Shown piece after piece: positions 33,980-43,249 of a DNA stretch of 64,000 bases. How positions within the stretch are numbered: position 1 is the first letter of the stretch; the number at the start of each line of letters is the position of its first letter. The DNA is taken from positions 19,932-83,931 of the forward strand of contig NZ_JBIWEX010000021.1 in NCBI RefSeq assembly GCF_044762745.1, written 5' to 3'. A program made the position numbers and the translations under genes. The DNA comes from Psychrobacillus sp044762745. Lineage in GTDB: Bacteria > Bacillota > Bacilli > Bacillales_A > Planococcaceae. Below the pieces are notes generated by a model. That model did not search any database, was not told the DNA's origin, and saw only the letters and a list, made by a program, of their open reading frames with translations.

Positions 33980-34903
33980 TTAAATAAAGATGGAAAATAT
34001 AATCATGGATACGAATAGGATTGTCATATAGTTTAATGAATAGACAAACATACGAGTGGCCCATTTAATATCGTCTTTCACTCGAAATCCTTTAATAGAT
34101 AGCAATAACCAACCAATATTAAGCAATGTCGCTAAAATAACGAAAGCAATTCCGAGATCCATCAATAAAAAGGGTAATGGGAACAAAAGTAATATCCATA
34201 AAAGCATAGATACCTTTGTACGTTTGAAACCCTTTACAACAGGTAACATCGGAATGTTAGCTGCCCGATATTCTTCGGTTCGCTTCATTGCAAGCGCATA
34301 AAAATGCGGTGGTTGCCAAGCAAACATTATTAGGAATAATGCAATTGCCCCAAAGCTTAACCCTGGTTCTACTGCCGCCCATCCGATTACTGGAGGTATA
34401 GCACCTGAAATACTACCTACTACCGTATTACTAACATGTTTTCTTTTTGACCACATAGAGTATAAAACAACGTAACTAATGATACCCGCCAGTCCCCAAA
34501 CTCCCGCAGAAGTTGAAGCCATGAATAACAAGATTTCACCTACAATTAAAAATGAGAAGGAAGTTATCAGCACGGCTGATGGTGTGAATCTTCCAGTAAC
34601 AGTAGGTCTACTTTTCTTACTTTTCATGACAGGGTCAATATCACGATCGATATAGTTATTCATCGCTGCAGATCCCGCAATTATAAGTGCTGCACCAAAA
34701 AGCGTATAAAATAACAAATCTAACTCATGTAGAAAGTTTCGGTTAGTAATTTGAAAAGCTAGCCATAATCCAGTAAATGTCGTTACTAAATTGGAATTTA
34801 CAATTCCTATTTTAATAAGTGATAGAAAATCTTTCAAAAATGAACTAGATACTGGTTCTGTTTCAGCTTCGGTAGTAGCGGTTAATGAATGACCATTTGA
34901 CAT
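33980..34903 (-). CDS. ctaB: Protoheme IX farnesyltransferase (heme O synthase)
   Basis: UbiA-family membrane prenyltransferase of 307 residues, about nine segments. It adds the farnesyl tail to heme B. Mg-prenyl-diphosphate motifs: NNYIDRDIDPVMKSK (about 103) and a second Asp-containing loop YRAANIPMLPVVKG. ATG with GGAGGGG upstream. It is separate from ctaC by about 60 bases and divergent from ctaA. Confidence 0.96.
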   Translation of the reverse strand: MSNGHSLTATTEAETEPVSSSFLKDFLSLIKIGIVNSNLVTTFTGLWLAFQITNRNFLHELDLLFYTLFGAALIIAGSAAMNNYIDRDIDPVMKSKKSRPTVTGRFTPSAVLITSFSFLIVGEILLFMASTSAGVWGLAGIISYVVLYSMWSKRKHVSNTVVGSISGAIPPVIGWAAVEPGLSFGAIALFLIMFAWQPPHFYALAMKRTEEYRAANIPMLPVVKGFKRTKVSMLLWILLLFPLPFLLMDLGIAFVILATLLNIGWLLLSIKGFRVKDDIKWATRMFVYSLNYMTILFVSMIIFSIFI

Positions 34904-35063
34904 GCTGCCCCTCCTTTCAAAGTTGTAAGCATATTCCGCTACCTTTTACTATATCGAAAATTCTTTATAATTTCTATAGTTAATAAAGATTTTCGAATAA
35001 TAAGTTCTAAAAAAATGTAAATTCAGATAGAACATATCCATAGTAAATCATTTTTTGTCGTTA

Positions 35064-35104
35064 TTTGTGAAGGTTCAGGCACGAATTTATGAACAATTTG
35101 TGAA
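35064..35104 (+). promoter_or_regulatory. Two ResD-like boxes in the ctaA-ctaB intergenic region
   Basis: TTTGTGAA occurs at 35064-35071 and 35097-35104, 33 bases apart (about three helical turns). ResD of B. subtilis recognises TTTGTGAAT-like sites and activates ctaA and ctaB. The 326-base gap (34904-35229) holds nothing else that I recognise apart from AT-rich promoter sequence. Confidence 0.5.
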
Positions 35105-35229
35105 ATGCTTTTTTCGTCTCCATGTGTTCGACGTATATACATTGTAATTTTTCTCATGTTTCGATATCATCTACTAGTAGCAGATATCGTCTCTTAATGA
35201 CGAACAAGATACATAAAGTAGGTGGCAAA

Positions 35230-36141
35230 TTGCACATTCATAAATATTTAAAAGGCCTAGCTATTGCTTCTACAGTTGGCATGCTACTCATCCTGTTAGG
35301 AGGAGCACTTGTTACGAAAACAGACAGTGGCATGGGCTGTGGAAGACATTGGCCTGGTTGTAATGGACAACTTATTCCAGATGAAATAACGCCAGAAGTA
35401 TTAATTGAATTTTCACATCGTTTAGTTACTGGAGCTGTCGGTATTTTTATCGTTGCTTTAGCCATTTGGGCTTGGCGTTCTTTGGGACATGTTCGTGAAA
35501 CAAAATTCTTATCTTTTATGGCTATCTTTTTCTTAGTATTGCAGGCTCTCATTGGTGCCGCACAAGTAAAATGGGGACAAGGGGATTTTATCCTCGCACT
35601 TCATTTTGGTATTTCTCTTATTTCCTTTGCGGCCGTGTTGTTATTAACATTACTAGTTTTTGAAATCGACCGAAAATTTGACACGGATAAAATTAGGATA
35701 GGTAAAACGCTAAGGTTTCATACAATTGGTATTACTCTTTATTCGTATGTAGTAATTTATACAGGTGCACTTGTACGACATACGGAGTCCAGCTTAGTGT
35801 GCAGGGATTGGCCATTGTGTCGAAATAACGAATTCTCTCTACCAACGAACTTATATGAGTGGGTCCAAATGGGACACCGTGTAGCAGCAGGATTGATTTT
35901 TATTTGGATACTAATCGCCGCTATTCATGTGATTAGAAACTATAAATCTCAACGCACAATTTTCTGGTGTTGGATCATTGCACTTATATTAGTAACATGT
36001 CAAGTATTTTCCGGGATGTTCGTTATTCTAACTAAGTTAAACTTGTATATTGCGCTATTGCATTCATTGTTTATCTCATTACTGTTTGGCTTATTATGTT
36101 ATATGATTCTATTGTTATCGAGAAGTAGAGCGAAAAACTAA
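35230..36141 (+). CDS. ctaA: Heme A synthase (CtaA)
   Basis: Oxidises heme O to heme A. 303 residues, eight membrane segments in two four-helix halves. Each half has an extracytoplasmic Cys pair: CGRHWPGC near the N-terminus and CRDWPLC in the second half. Heme-ligand His lie in EFSHRLVTG, LHFGISL, QMGHRVAAG and LHSLFIS. The TTG at 35230 has AGGTGG close upstream and gives the usual length; an ATG at 35197 has no ribosome site. Confidence 0.93.
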   Translation: MHIHKYLKGLAIASTVGMLLILLGGALVTKTDSGMGCGRHWPGCNGQLIPDEITPEVLIEFSHRLVTGAVGIFIVALAIWAWRSLGHVRETKFLSFMAIFFLVLQALIGAAQVKWGQGDFILALHFGISLISFAAVLLLTLLVFEIDRKFDTDKIRIGKTLRFHTIGITLYSYVVIYTGALVRHTESSLVCRDWPLCRNNEFSLPTNLYEWVQMGHRVAAGLIFIWILIAAIHVIRNYKSQRTIFWCWIIALILVTCQVFSGMFVILTKLNLYIALLHSLFISLLFGLLCYMILLLSRSRAKN

Positions 36142-36185
36142 TTTATTATATACTATGTTCCCTAATCTACATAAGAATAAACAAA

Positions 36186-36232
36186 TAATAGGACGCTTCT
36201 TGTTTCAAATTGAACTAGAGGTGTCCTATTTA
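36186..36232 (+). terminator. Terminator-like hairpin after ctaA
   Basis: AATAGGACGCTTCTTGTTTC pairs imperfectly with GAACTAGAGGTGTCCTATT. The unit from AAGAATAAACAAATAATAGGAC onward is nearly duplicated at 42294-42357. Confidence 0.7.
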
Positions 36233-36243
36233 GTTTGGAATAT

Positions 36244-36342
36244 TGGAATAATGTGCACTAAAAAGCTCGATTAAGTGACCGCTATGATTTCCGCCCTGCA
36301 GTGGAAATCATAGCGGAAACCGATTGTTGCGCATTTTTCCTA
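36244..36342. repeat. Minimal family A repeat (centre deleted)
   Basis: Borders GGAATAATGTGCA and TTGCGCATTTTTCCTA. Between them a perfect 14-bp stem CCGCTATGATTTCC / GGAAATCATAGCGG with a ten-base loop. It represents only the base of the full element, with the central hairpin lost. Confidence 0.75.
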
Positions 36343-36384
36343 AAGAGCCTCTTAATAGAATGTCTGCAAAGTTTCATGAATAAG

Positions 36385-36424
36385 AAAAGGCTGTTTGACA
36401 ACTAAATGTCAAACAGCCTTTTTA
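36385..36424 (-). terminator. Terminator after pycA
   Basis: On the minus strand AAAAGGCTGTTTGACA / TGTCAAACAGCCTTTT with a six-base loop, directly after the pycA stop. Confidence 0.92.
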
Positions 36425-39400
36425 CTATTCTTTATCCATCGCGATTAACAAATCACCAGTGGCTATTGCTTCTCCTGCTACCACATAAATTTCTTTAATG
36501 ACACCATTATATGGGGCTTGTACGGTCGTTTCCATTTTCATTGCTTCTGTAATAAGTAAATGCTGACCTCTATTTACTTTACTCCCTACATCTATGGCAA
36601 CTTTCAATACAGTTCCCGGCATAGTTGCCCCAATATGATTTTCGTTCGTTACGTCCGCTTTTTGTTTCGCTAAATGACTCACTTCGATATTCATATCTTG
36701 AATAATTACTTCGCGTGGCTGTCCATTTAATTCGAAATAGATTACACGGTTACCATCTTGCGTCGGTTCACCGATCGAAACCAATTTAATGATTAACGTT
36801 TTCCCAACTTCTATCTCTACTTCGACTTCTTCACCAAGTCGTAACCCGTATAAGAATGTAGGTGTATCTAAAACAGATACATCCCCAAAATTCTTTTCTG
36901 TTGCACTATATTCTTCAAATACTTTTGGATATAAAGTATACGCCAAAACCTCTTGACTTGTCACAGGACGCCCTAGTTGATTATACAACAACTCTCTTAC
37001 TGCTTTAAAATCAACCGGTTCGAGTAATTCTCCAGGACGAACTGTAATAGCTTGACGGTCTTTTAAAATTACTTTTTGAAGTTCTTCTGGGAACCCACCA
37101 TATGGCTGGCCAATATATCCTTCGAAAAACTCTATTACAGAGTCTGGGAAGTCAATTGTTTTTCCTCTTGTAATTACTGATACTTCATCCAAATTGTTTT
37201 GTACCATGAACAACGCCATATCCCCTACTACTTTAGAAGAAGGTGTTACTTTTACAACATCGCCGAATAGTAGGTTCACACGAGAATACATTTCTTTTAC
37301 TTCTTCCCATCTTTCTCCGAGTCCTACCCCTTTTGCTTGTTGTTGAAGATTACTATACTGACCACCCGGCATTTCATGGACATAGATTTCTGTATGTGGG
37401 CTCATCATACCACTTTCAAAATCTTGGTAATATTTACGCACATCTTCCCAGTAATAAGATATCTTTTCAAAAGCATCGACATCCCCAATGACTTCTCGCT
37501 TAGATCCTGACATCGCATAGCTTAAACTACTTGCGCTTGGTTGTGATGTTAGGCCAGCCATAGAACCTAATGCTGTATCAACTATATCTACTCCAGCATC
37601 TATTGCTCTTGCATACATATAAATACCGTTTCCGCTCGTATCATGGGAATGTAGGTGGATTGGCAAATCGACTGTGCTTTTTAGCTCGCTTATCAAACGA
37701 TATGCAGCTTCTGGTTTTAGTAAACCAGCCATATCCTTAATCGCTAAAATATGTGCTCCTGCAGCTTCTAACTCTTTTGCCATATCTTTATAGTACTGAA
37801 CCGTATATTTGGCTCTAGTATCATCTAAAATGTCTCCAGTATAGCAAATAGCTGCTTCTGCGATTTTTCCAGATTGTCTCGTTGCATCAATAGCAACTTC
37901 CATTCCTTTTATCCAGTTTAAGCTATCGAATATTCTAAATACATCTATTCCTGCTTCCGCCGATTTTTGTATAAATTCACGAATCACATTATCGGGATAG
38001 TTTTTATATCCAACAGCATTTGCTCCTCGGAAAAGCATTTGGAACAATACATTTGGAATCATTTCGCGCATTTTAAGTAATCGATCCCATGGACTTTCTT
38101 TTAAGAATCGATATGCAACGTCAAAAGTTGCCCCTCCCCACATTTCAAAGGAGAATAGATCATGCAATCCATGAGCTGATTCTTTTGCTATTCCAAACAT
38201 ATCATGCGAGCGCACACGAGTCGCAAGTAAAGATTGGTGAGCATCTCGGAATGTTGTGTCTGTTAAAAGTACGCCTTGTTGCTCTTTCACCCATTTGATA
38301 ACCCCTTCAACACCTTGGGAATCTAGTATTTGTTTTGTTCCAGTCGGTGGTGCTTGTGAAATATCAAATTTCGGTTTTTGGGGTAACCCAAATACCGGTT
38401 TCGCTTTTTGTTGTACACCAGGGAATCCATTTACCGTGACATTTCCAATATAATTTAATAATTTTGTACCGCGGTCTTTTCGATTCGGAAACAAGAACAA
38501 TTCAGGAGTTGAATCTATAAAACTTGTATTAAACTTTCCAGAAATAAAACTTGGGTGTTTCACAACTTTTTCCAGGAAAGGAATATTAGTTTTAATACCA
38601 CGAATTCTAAACTCCTGCAAGTTTCTGTTCATTTTGGCTGCCGCTTCTTTAAAAGACATCCCCCAAGTAGAAACTTTCACTAATAATGAATCATAGTAAG
38701 GTGTGATAACAGCCCCTTGGAATCCGTTACCTGCATCTAAACGAACACCAAATCCCCCGCCCGAACGATACACCATTAACTTCCCTGTATCTGGCATGAA
38801 ATTATTTAATGGATCTTCTGTTGTTACACGTGATTGTATAGCAAACCCAAAAAGAGGAATATTCTCTTGGCTCGGTATCCCCATATCCTCACTCGTTAGC
38901 GCTAAACCATCTGCGATCTTAATCTGAGCATGTACAATGTCTACACCCGTGATCATTTCTGTAATCGTATGCTCTACTTGAATGCGCGGGTTTACTTCGA
39001 TAAAGAAGAATTCATTTTCCGTTACTAAAAACTCTACAGTTCCTGCATTTATGTACGAAACATTTTGCATTAATTGAACAGCAGCCTGGCATATTTTGTT
39101 GCGTAATTCAGGAATTAACGAATTAGAAGGTGCAATTTCTACTACTTTTTGATGTCTTCTTTGTATCGAGCAATCACGTTCGTACAGATGAATTAAATTA
39201 CCGTGTTTGTCACCTAATATTTGCACTTCAATATGCTTCGGTTGAAAAATAAATCGTTCCACGTATACTTCATCAGAACCAAAAGCCGCCTTTGCTTCCG
39301 ATTTAGCACGCTCGTATGCACTCTCCAAGTCATCTTTCGTTTGAACGACACGCATCCCTCGGCCACCACCGCCTAGAGAAGCTTTAATCATAAGCGGGTA

Positions 39401-39865
39401 ACCATGGATCTCTCCAAATGCCTGTACTTCTTCCAGACTTTCTACAGGTCCATCACTCCCAGGAATAACTGGAATACCCGCTTTTACTGCTTGCTCGCGA
39501 GCCTTTACTTTATCTCCAAACATATCCAAATGCTTAGAAGTTGGTCCTATAAATATTATTCCTTCTTCTTCACAGCGCTTCGCGAATTCCAAATTTTCAG
39601 ACAAAAAACCGTAACCGGGATGAATGGCATCCGCATTACTCTCTTTGGCGATGCGGATAATATCCTCGATGTCTAAGTATGCATCGATTGGTTTCTTGCC
39701 TTCTCCAACCAAATAAGATTCATCCGATTTAAAACGGTGAAAAGAACCGCTATCTTCTCTCGAATAAATCGCTACGGTACGCAAATTTAGTTCCGTACAC
39801 GCTCGGAAGATTCGAATAGCGATTTCCCCTCTATTTGCAACGACGATTTTTTTAATATTCTCCAT
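36425..39865 (-). CDS. pycA: Pyruvate carboxylase
   Basis: Anaplerotic enzyme: pyruvate + HCO3- + ATP to oxaloacetate. 1146 residues in the usual order: biotin carboxylase with ATP-grasp (KASLGGGGRGMRVV at about 160, FIEVNPRIQVEHT), carboxyltransferase (TDTTFRDAHQSLLATR at about 540, with metal-site HLHSHDT) and C-terminal biotin carrier (TEAMKMETTV, about 35 from the end). The ATG at 39865 follows AAGGGGTG at nine bases; upstream open frame is excluded. It lies between ctaA and ftsW as in B. subtilis. Confidence 0.97.
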   Translation of the reverse strand: MENIKKIVVANRGEIAIRIFRACTELNLRTVAIYSREDSGSFHRFKSDESYLVGEGKKPIDAYLDIEDIIRIAKESNADAIHPGYGFLSENLEFAKRCEEEGIIFIGPTSKHLDMFGDKVKAREQAVKAGIPVIPGSDGPVESLEEVQAFGEIHGYPLMIKASLGGGGRGMRVVQTKDDLESAYERAKSEAKAAFGSDEVYVERFIFQPKHIEVQILGDKHGNLIHLYERDCSIQRRHQKVVEIAPSNSLIPELRNKICQAAVQLMQNVSYINAGTVEFLVTENEFFFIEVNPRIQVEHTITEMITGVDIVHAQIKIADGLALTSEDMGIPSQENIPLFGFAIQSRVTTEDPLNNFMPDTGKLMVYRSGGGFGVRLDAGNGFQGAVITPYYDSLLVKVSTWGMSFKEAAAKMNRNLQEFRIRGIKTNIPFLEKVVKHPSFISGKFNTSFIDSTPELFLFPNRKDRGTKLLNYIGNVTVNGFPGVQQKAKPVFGLPQKPKFDISQAPPTGTKQILDSQGVEGVIKWVKEQQGVLLTDTTFRDAHQSLLATRVRSHDMFGIAKESAHGLHDLFSFEMWGGATFDVAYRFLKESPWDRLLKMREMIPNVLFQMLFRGANAVGYKNYPDNVIREFIQKSAEAGIDVFRIFDSLNWIKGMEVAIDATRQSGKIAEAAICYTGDILDDTRAKYTVQYYKDMAKELEAAGAHILAIKDMAGLLKPEAAYRLISELKSTVDLPIHLHSHDTSGNGIYMYARAIDAGVDIVDTALGSMAGLTSQPSASSLSYAMSGSKREVIGDVDAFEKISYYWEDVRKYYQDFESGMMSPHTEIYVHEMPGGQYSNLQQQAKGVGLGERWEEVKEMYSRVNLLFGDVVKVTPSSKVVGDMALFMVQNNLDEVSVITRGKTIDFPDSVIEFFEGYIGQPYGGFPEELQKVILKDRQAITVRPGELLEPVDFKAVRELLYNQLGRPVTSQEVLAYTLYPKVFEEYSATEKNFGDVSVLDTPTFLYGLRLGEEVEVEIEVGKTLIIKLVSIGEPTQDGNRVIYFELNGQPREVIIQDMNIEVSHLAKQKADVTNENHIGATMPGTVLKVAIDVGSKVNRGQHLLITEAMKMETTVQAPYNGVIKEIYVVAGEAIATGDLLIAMDKE

Positions 39866-39878
39866 CCATTGACACCCC

Positions 39879-41045
39879 TTATTCTTTTGTTTTTTCATAT
39901 TTAACAAACATAGATACATTCATTAATATTCCAATTGCAGCGGATAAAATAATAATAGAAGTACCTCCGTAACTTATAAAAGGGAGCGGAACCCCAGTAA
40001 GTGGAATAATCCCCACCATTCCACCTAAGTTAACGAATGTTTGAAACCCGATAATACTCGCAATACCTGCTGCAATCATACGAGCTTGTGGATCTCGAGT
40101 AGATAAGGCAATAGTTATTCCTTTCAATACGATAAAAAATAATCCACATAAGACGATTAATACCCCAATAAGTCCAAGCTCTTCCGCTATAATAGCCATT
40201 ATAAAATCTGTATGTGGTTCGGGCAAATATCCAAACTTCTGATTGGAATTTCCTAAACCTAATCCCTTTAAACCGCCTGACCCTATAGCAATATATCCAT
40301 TTACAATTTGATAACCATACTCCTGTTCATAGTCAAAGGGATTGATGAAAGCTTCTAACCGCCCCCGACGACGTTCCGTTATCAAAGTATCTTTCAGTAC
40401 GTAAATTGCAAATAGTCCCATTGTTATAACTATACCAATTAATCCTACAAATTTGGAAAAAGATTTTAATTTTATTCCACTAGCTGCAATAACTGAAATC
40501 GCTACAAAGCTAATAATCATCGTATTCCCGACGTCTGTTTCCATCATGATGAGTACAAAAACAAAAAATAGCACTATTAATGGAGGGCCTACCGATTCAT
40601 TTAATCTATTCAATGTACCATTTTCATATTTTTTCGTAAATATCCCAGCAAAATATAAAACAATTATTACTTTTGCAATTTCAGAAGGTTGAATATTACC
40701 AAAACCTAGATGAATCCAACTTTGAGATCCACTAGCTCCTCCAGTCCCTATAAAATGCACGAGTATTAATAATGCAAACATAATAAAAAGCATCAGTTGC
40801 ATCATAAAGCGTCTTTTGTAATGTTTATAAGGAAAAAAAGCGGTTAAAAAAAATACCGGTATTGCTAGTGCTAAGTTTATCTTTTGTTTGTCAAAAAAAT
40901 AATCAGGCTCCCAACCATAGTTAATTACTGCCCACCCCATACTAGCACTATAAATCATCACTAACCCAAAGAAACATAAAGCTAAGTAAACAAAAAATAG
41001 CGGGTAATCAAAGTTTTTAAAAAATCGTTTCAAATATGGAATCAT
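39879..41045 (-). CDS. ftsW: FtsW/RodA/SpoVE-family peptidoglycan polymerase
   Basis: SEDS glycosyltransferase of 388 residues with ten membrane segments. Conserved YLPEPHTDFIMAIIAEELGL loop with the catalytic Asp, GQ-like LGLGNSNQKFG and the C-terminal PLTGVPLPFISYGGTS. Position between pycA and ylaN matches ftsW (ylaO) rather than rodA or spoVE. Only 13 bases separate its stop from the pycA start. Confidence 0.92.
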   Translation of the reverse strand: MIPYLKRFFKNFDYPLFFVYLALCFFGLVMIYSASMGWAVINYGWEPDYFFDKQKINLALAIPVFFLTAFFPYKHYKRRFMMQLMLFIMFALLILVHFIGTGGASGSQSWIHLGFGNIQPSEIAKVIIVLYFAGIFTKKYENGTLNRLNESVGPPLIVLFFVFVLIMMETDVGNTMIISFVAISVIAASGIKLKSFSKFVGLIGIVITMGLFAIYVLKDTLITERRRGRLEAFINPFDYEQEYGYQIVNGYIAIGSGGLKGLGLGNSNQKFGYLPEPHTDFIMAIIAEELGLIGVLIVLCGLFFIVLKGITIALSTRDPQARMIAAGIASIIGFQTFVNLGGMVGIIPLTGVPLPFISYGGTSIIILSAAIGILMNVSMFVKYEKTKE

Positions 41046-41071
41046 GTCAAAACCTCTTTTTCTTCCGTTAG

Positions 41072-41108
41072 AAAAAAAAACTCAAACAGGAAACTTCGTT
41101 TGAGTTTT
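41072..41108 (-). terminator. Terminator after ylaN
   Basis: On the minus strand AAAACTCAAAC / GTTTGAGTTTT with a ten-base loop, followed by a T-run. Confidence 0.88.
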
Positions 41109-41112
41109 ATTA

Positions 41113-41394
41113 TTATTTTTCTGTATGGATATCATGTAAAATGGATAACTCTTGTTCTAGTGAGGCAATAATTTCTTTCCCTTCACTTTTCTCTAAAAGT
41201 CCAAGTTTAACCGCAAAATCTATTTCGCGCGATAGTCCAAACATTTGAGTATCCAAAACCTCTTCGTAAAGTGGACATTGAGGCATCGTTAAATTGTCCA
41301 TTTGCACTTTAATTAACTGCGCAATTTTTTCCGCATCTCTTTTTAAAAGCTCTAACGCTTTTTCTTGATACGAAAGTTGTATTTTAGTATCCAT
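41113..41394 (-). CDS. ylaN: YlaN (UPF0358), iron-linked small protein
   Basis: A 93-residue helical protein: YQEKALELLKRDAEKIAQLI, CPLYEEVLDTQMFGLSREI and KSEGKEIIASLE are family signatures. Homologues are needed under iron limitation and have been linked to Fur function. It precedes ftsW and is divergent from the next gene. Confidence 0.94.
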   Translation of the reverse strand: MDTKIQLSYQEKALELLKRDAEKIAQLIKVQMDNLTMPQCPLYEEVLDTQMFGLSREIDFAVKLGLLEKSEGKEIIASLEQELSILHDIHTEK

Positions 41395-41571
41395 GAGGAC
41401 GCCCCCATTATTCTGATTTCTACTTATATATCTCCCTAAAGTGTATCTTTTGATGAGAAAAAATGCAAGTGTTCTCTCATCTTACTTGAGAAAAAAGTGA
41501 AATATTCTTTAGATATTTTCATTTTAGCGATATACTTAGTTAGATTAGAGAGATTAGAGGAGGCAATTTCT

Positions 41572-42069
41572 TTGGAATTTATTATCCCTATTAAAGGTGC
41601 AGTTACATTTAACATTACGCTTGATCCTACTGTTTGGATTTTTGATGATCGAAAAATTGATTTAGATGATTTTTTTTCTGGAGAATATGAATATAAAGAT
41701 GAGTTAGAAGAATATACAAAAGTGACGTCCGCTCATTGGTCACGAGAAATTATAGAAGGTTCTACAGTTCCTCCTACTTTACAATCAGAAAAAAAATATG
41801 AGCGTACAAAAGTATTAACGAGCACATATGGTGTAGACCTTAAGCCATTTATCTTAAACGCAGAACCTCTACCAGAAGCTTCATCGTTAATAATAGAAAC
41901 AACAGATAGTGAACACACTTTCCCATTAAGTGAATTAGATTCTTTCTTACTAAAATTTAGTAATAAAGGAAAGCCACTTCGTGAAGATGGTCCTGTGCAC
42001 GTTATTAAAAAAGATGGTTCTAATATAAATGATCCAATAAAATTTGTTACAGCATTCCGAATCGAATAG
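41572..42069 (+). CDS. Conserved Bacillales protein upstream of ylaI, function unknown
   Basis: A 165-residue soluble acidic protein. It begins EFIIPIKGAVTFNITLDPTVWIF and contains FDDRKIDLDDFF, a pattern I have seen in Planococcaceae proteins annotated as peptidyl-prolyl isomerase, without visible support for that activity. The TTG at 41572 has AGAGGAGG at eight bases. It is 11 bases from ylaI, so likely one operon. Confidence 0.7.
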   Translation: MEFIIPIKGAVTFNITLDPTVWIFDDRKIDLDDFFSGEYEYKDELEEYTKVTSAHWSREIIEGSTVPPTLQSEKKYERTKVLTSTYGVDLKPFILNAEPLPEASSLIIETTDSEHTFPLSELDSFLLKFSNKGKPLREDGPVHVIKKDGSNINDPIKFVTAFRIE

Positions 42070-42080
42070 GAGTTGACTTT

Positions 42081-42284
42081 ATGAAAGTTCAATGTGTTAT
42101 GTGCGAACGAATAGACGTTCTCTCAGATGATTTGCCATTAGCAAAAAAGTTAAGAAATCGGCTTATCCACACATATATGTGTCCGGTTTGTCATGACCGT
42201 ATCGAAGAAAAAACAAATGCTCGTTTAGCAACAGGAAAATTCATTTTCTACAAAACATCTAAACTTATTGAAAATGAATTTTAA
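42081..42284 (+). CDS. ylaI: YlaI, small zinc-ribbon protein (DUF2197)
   Basis: A 67-residue protein with two CxxC knuckles: CVMC at 5-8 and CPVC at about 34-37, suggesting one zinc site. DUF2197 family, function unknown. Position in the yla block fits. Confidence 0.9.
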   Translation: MKVQCVMCERIDVLSDDLPLAKKLRNRLIHTYMCPVCHDRIEEKTNARLATGKFIFYKTSKLIENEF

Positions 42285-42310
42285 CATCCAGAAGAGAAGA
42301 ATAAACAAAT

Positions 42311-42358
42311 AATAGGACACATCTTGTTTCAAATCGAACAAGATGTGTCCTATTTTTA
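42311..42358 (+). terminator. Terminator after ylaI
   Basis: AATAGGACACATCTTGTTTC / GAACAAGATGTGTCCTATT with a short loop and a T-run. It is a near copy of the hairpin after ctaA (36186-36232). Confidence 0.92.
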
Positions 42359-42376
42359 ATGCTTTACTTCGAAATA

Positions 42377-42456
42377 TAGGGTAATGGGTCTTAAAAGTTT
42401 TATTTGGTGACGGCTATGATTTCCGCTAATTAAAAGTCACATTAAATAGGGCATTA
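42377..42456. repeat. Decayed minimal family A repeat
   Basis: GGGTAATGGGTCTTA, GTGACGGCTATGATTTCCGC and AATAGGGCATTAT match the borders and one stem arm of the minimal copies at 36244 and 58313; the second arm is lost. Confidence 0.5.
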
Positions 42457-42531
42457 TATTTATCAACGTCCAACTAGCAGTGACTTAGTAAAAATTTATT
42501 TTTCCTTAATATGGAATATTCACTAGACCTG

Positions 42532-42628
42532 TTTTGTCGTGTTCAGGGTCCTGTTTGTCACTTTCGAGATGTGTTTTGTCATGTTCGGAAGGTAGTTTGT
42601 CGTGTTCACAGCATGTCATGTCTCATTC
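42532..42628 (-). repeat. 21-bp tandem array, five units
   Basis: On the plus strand TTTTGTCGTGTTC-like 13-mers start at 42532, 42553, 42574, 42595 and 42616, exactly 21 bases apart. The reverse complement reads GAACACGACAAAA, matching the GAAAGCGAC/GAAAGCAAC core of the other arrays. It is followed by a family A repeat, as at 50588-50918. Confidence 0.8.
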
Positions 42629-42688
42629 AACCATTTATTGGTATTTTTTCAATAAATACTACATAAGATTGAATTTAAAACTGTGAAA

Positions 42689-42875
42689 CTGATTAGCTAG
42701 CAATTTTCGCGGATTGGAGCGGAAGGGCGGCGACTTCGACGGGATCATGTGAGACAGATGAGAATTCACAACGTACGCGAAGCGGCGGTGAAGGCTCATC
42801 ACTCACCCCGCGGAAAGCTTCCGCCCTGCAGCGTAAATCCGAGCGGTAAATTCTTTACAACGCATTATCCCTATT
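42689..42875. repeat. Family A palindromic repeat, copy 4
   Basis: Borders GATTAGCTAGC and AACGCATTATCCC. Hairpin arms 42757-42769 and 42788-42800 pair at 11 of 13 positions. Outer arms carry GCGGAAGGGCGGCGAC and CGCGGAAAGCTTCCGCCC. Confidence 0.82.
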
Positions 42876-42882
42876 ATGTAAA

Positions 42883-42923
42883 AACAAAGCCCAACTACTG
42901 TTAAGTAGTTGAGCTTTGTTTTT
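42883..42923 (-). terminator. Terminator overlapping the ylaH stop
   Basis: On the minus strand ACAAAGC-TC-AACTACT / AGTAGTT-GG-GCTTTGT followed by five T; the ylaH stop codon is within the stem-loop. Confidence 0.85.
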
Positions 42924-43227
42924 TTTCGAGTCGTAAACGAATCTTATAAATGATTAAGATGAGCGCTGCTACGATTAATCCTTCGACTACAGGAAGGAAA
43001 AACGCTAAAAATGTTAACATCAGGCATCCTAAAAATAAAAATACGTAAATGACTACATTTTGTGCAAAACGCAATTTTTTAGCAAATCCTAGCTTGTACA
43101 CAAGCACCGATAACAAAAAAATTGTGATAAATAATACATAACCCGCTATGTCGTAAGATGGTATTGCCTCATAAATAAACTTCGATATACTAGACATTCT
43201 ACCAAATACGAATTGCTGTTCTTCCAA
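42901..43227 (-). CDS. ylaH: YlaH-like membrane protein
   Basis: A 108-residue protein with three membrane segments (about 25-45, 55-72, 75-95) and a basic C-terminus. It resembles YlaH, function unknown. TTG start with AGGGTGA at six bases. It directly follows typA. Confidence 0.85.
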   Translation of the reverse strand: MEEQQFVFGRMSSISKFIYEAIPSYDIAGYVLFITIFLLSVLVYKLGFAKKLRFAQNVVIYVFLFLGCLMLTFLAFFLPVVEGLIVAALILIIYKIRLRLEKKQSSTT

Positions 43228-43249
43228 GGTTATTCACCCTTTTCTGATT

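Noticed and set aside
36286..36322. Perfect 14-bp hairpin considered as a riboswitch or terminator for pycA
   Set aside because: It matches the stem base of the family A repeat seen elsewhere and lies far past the pycA terminator.
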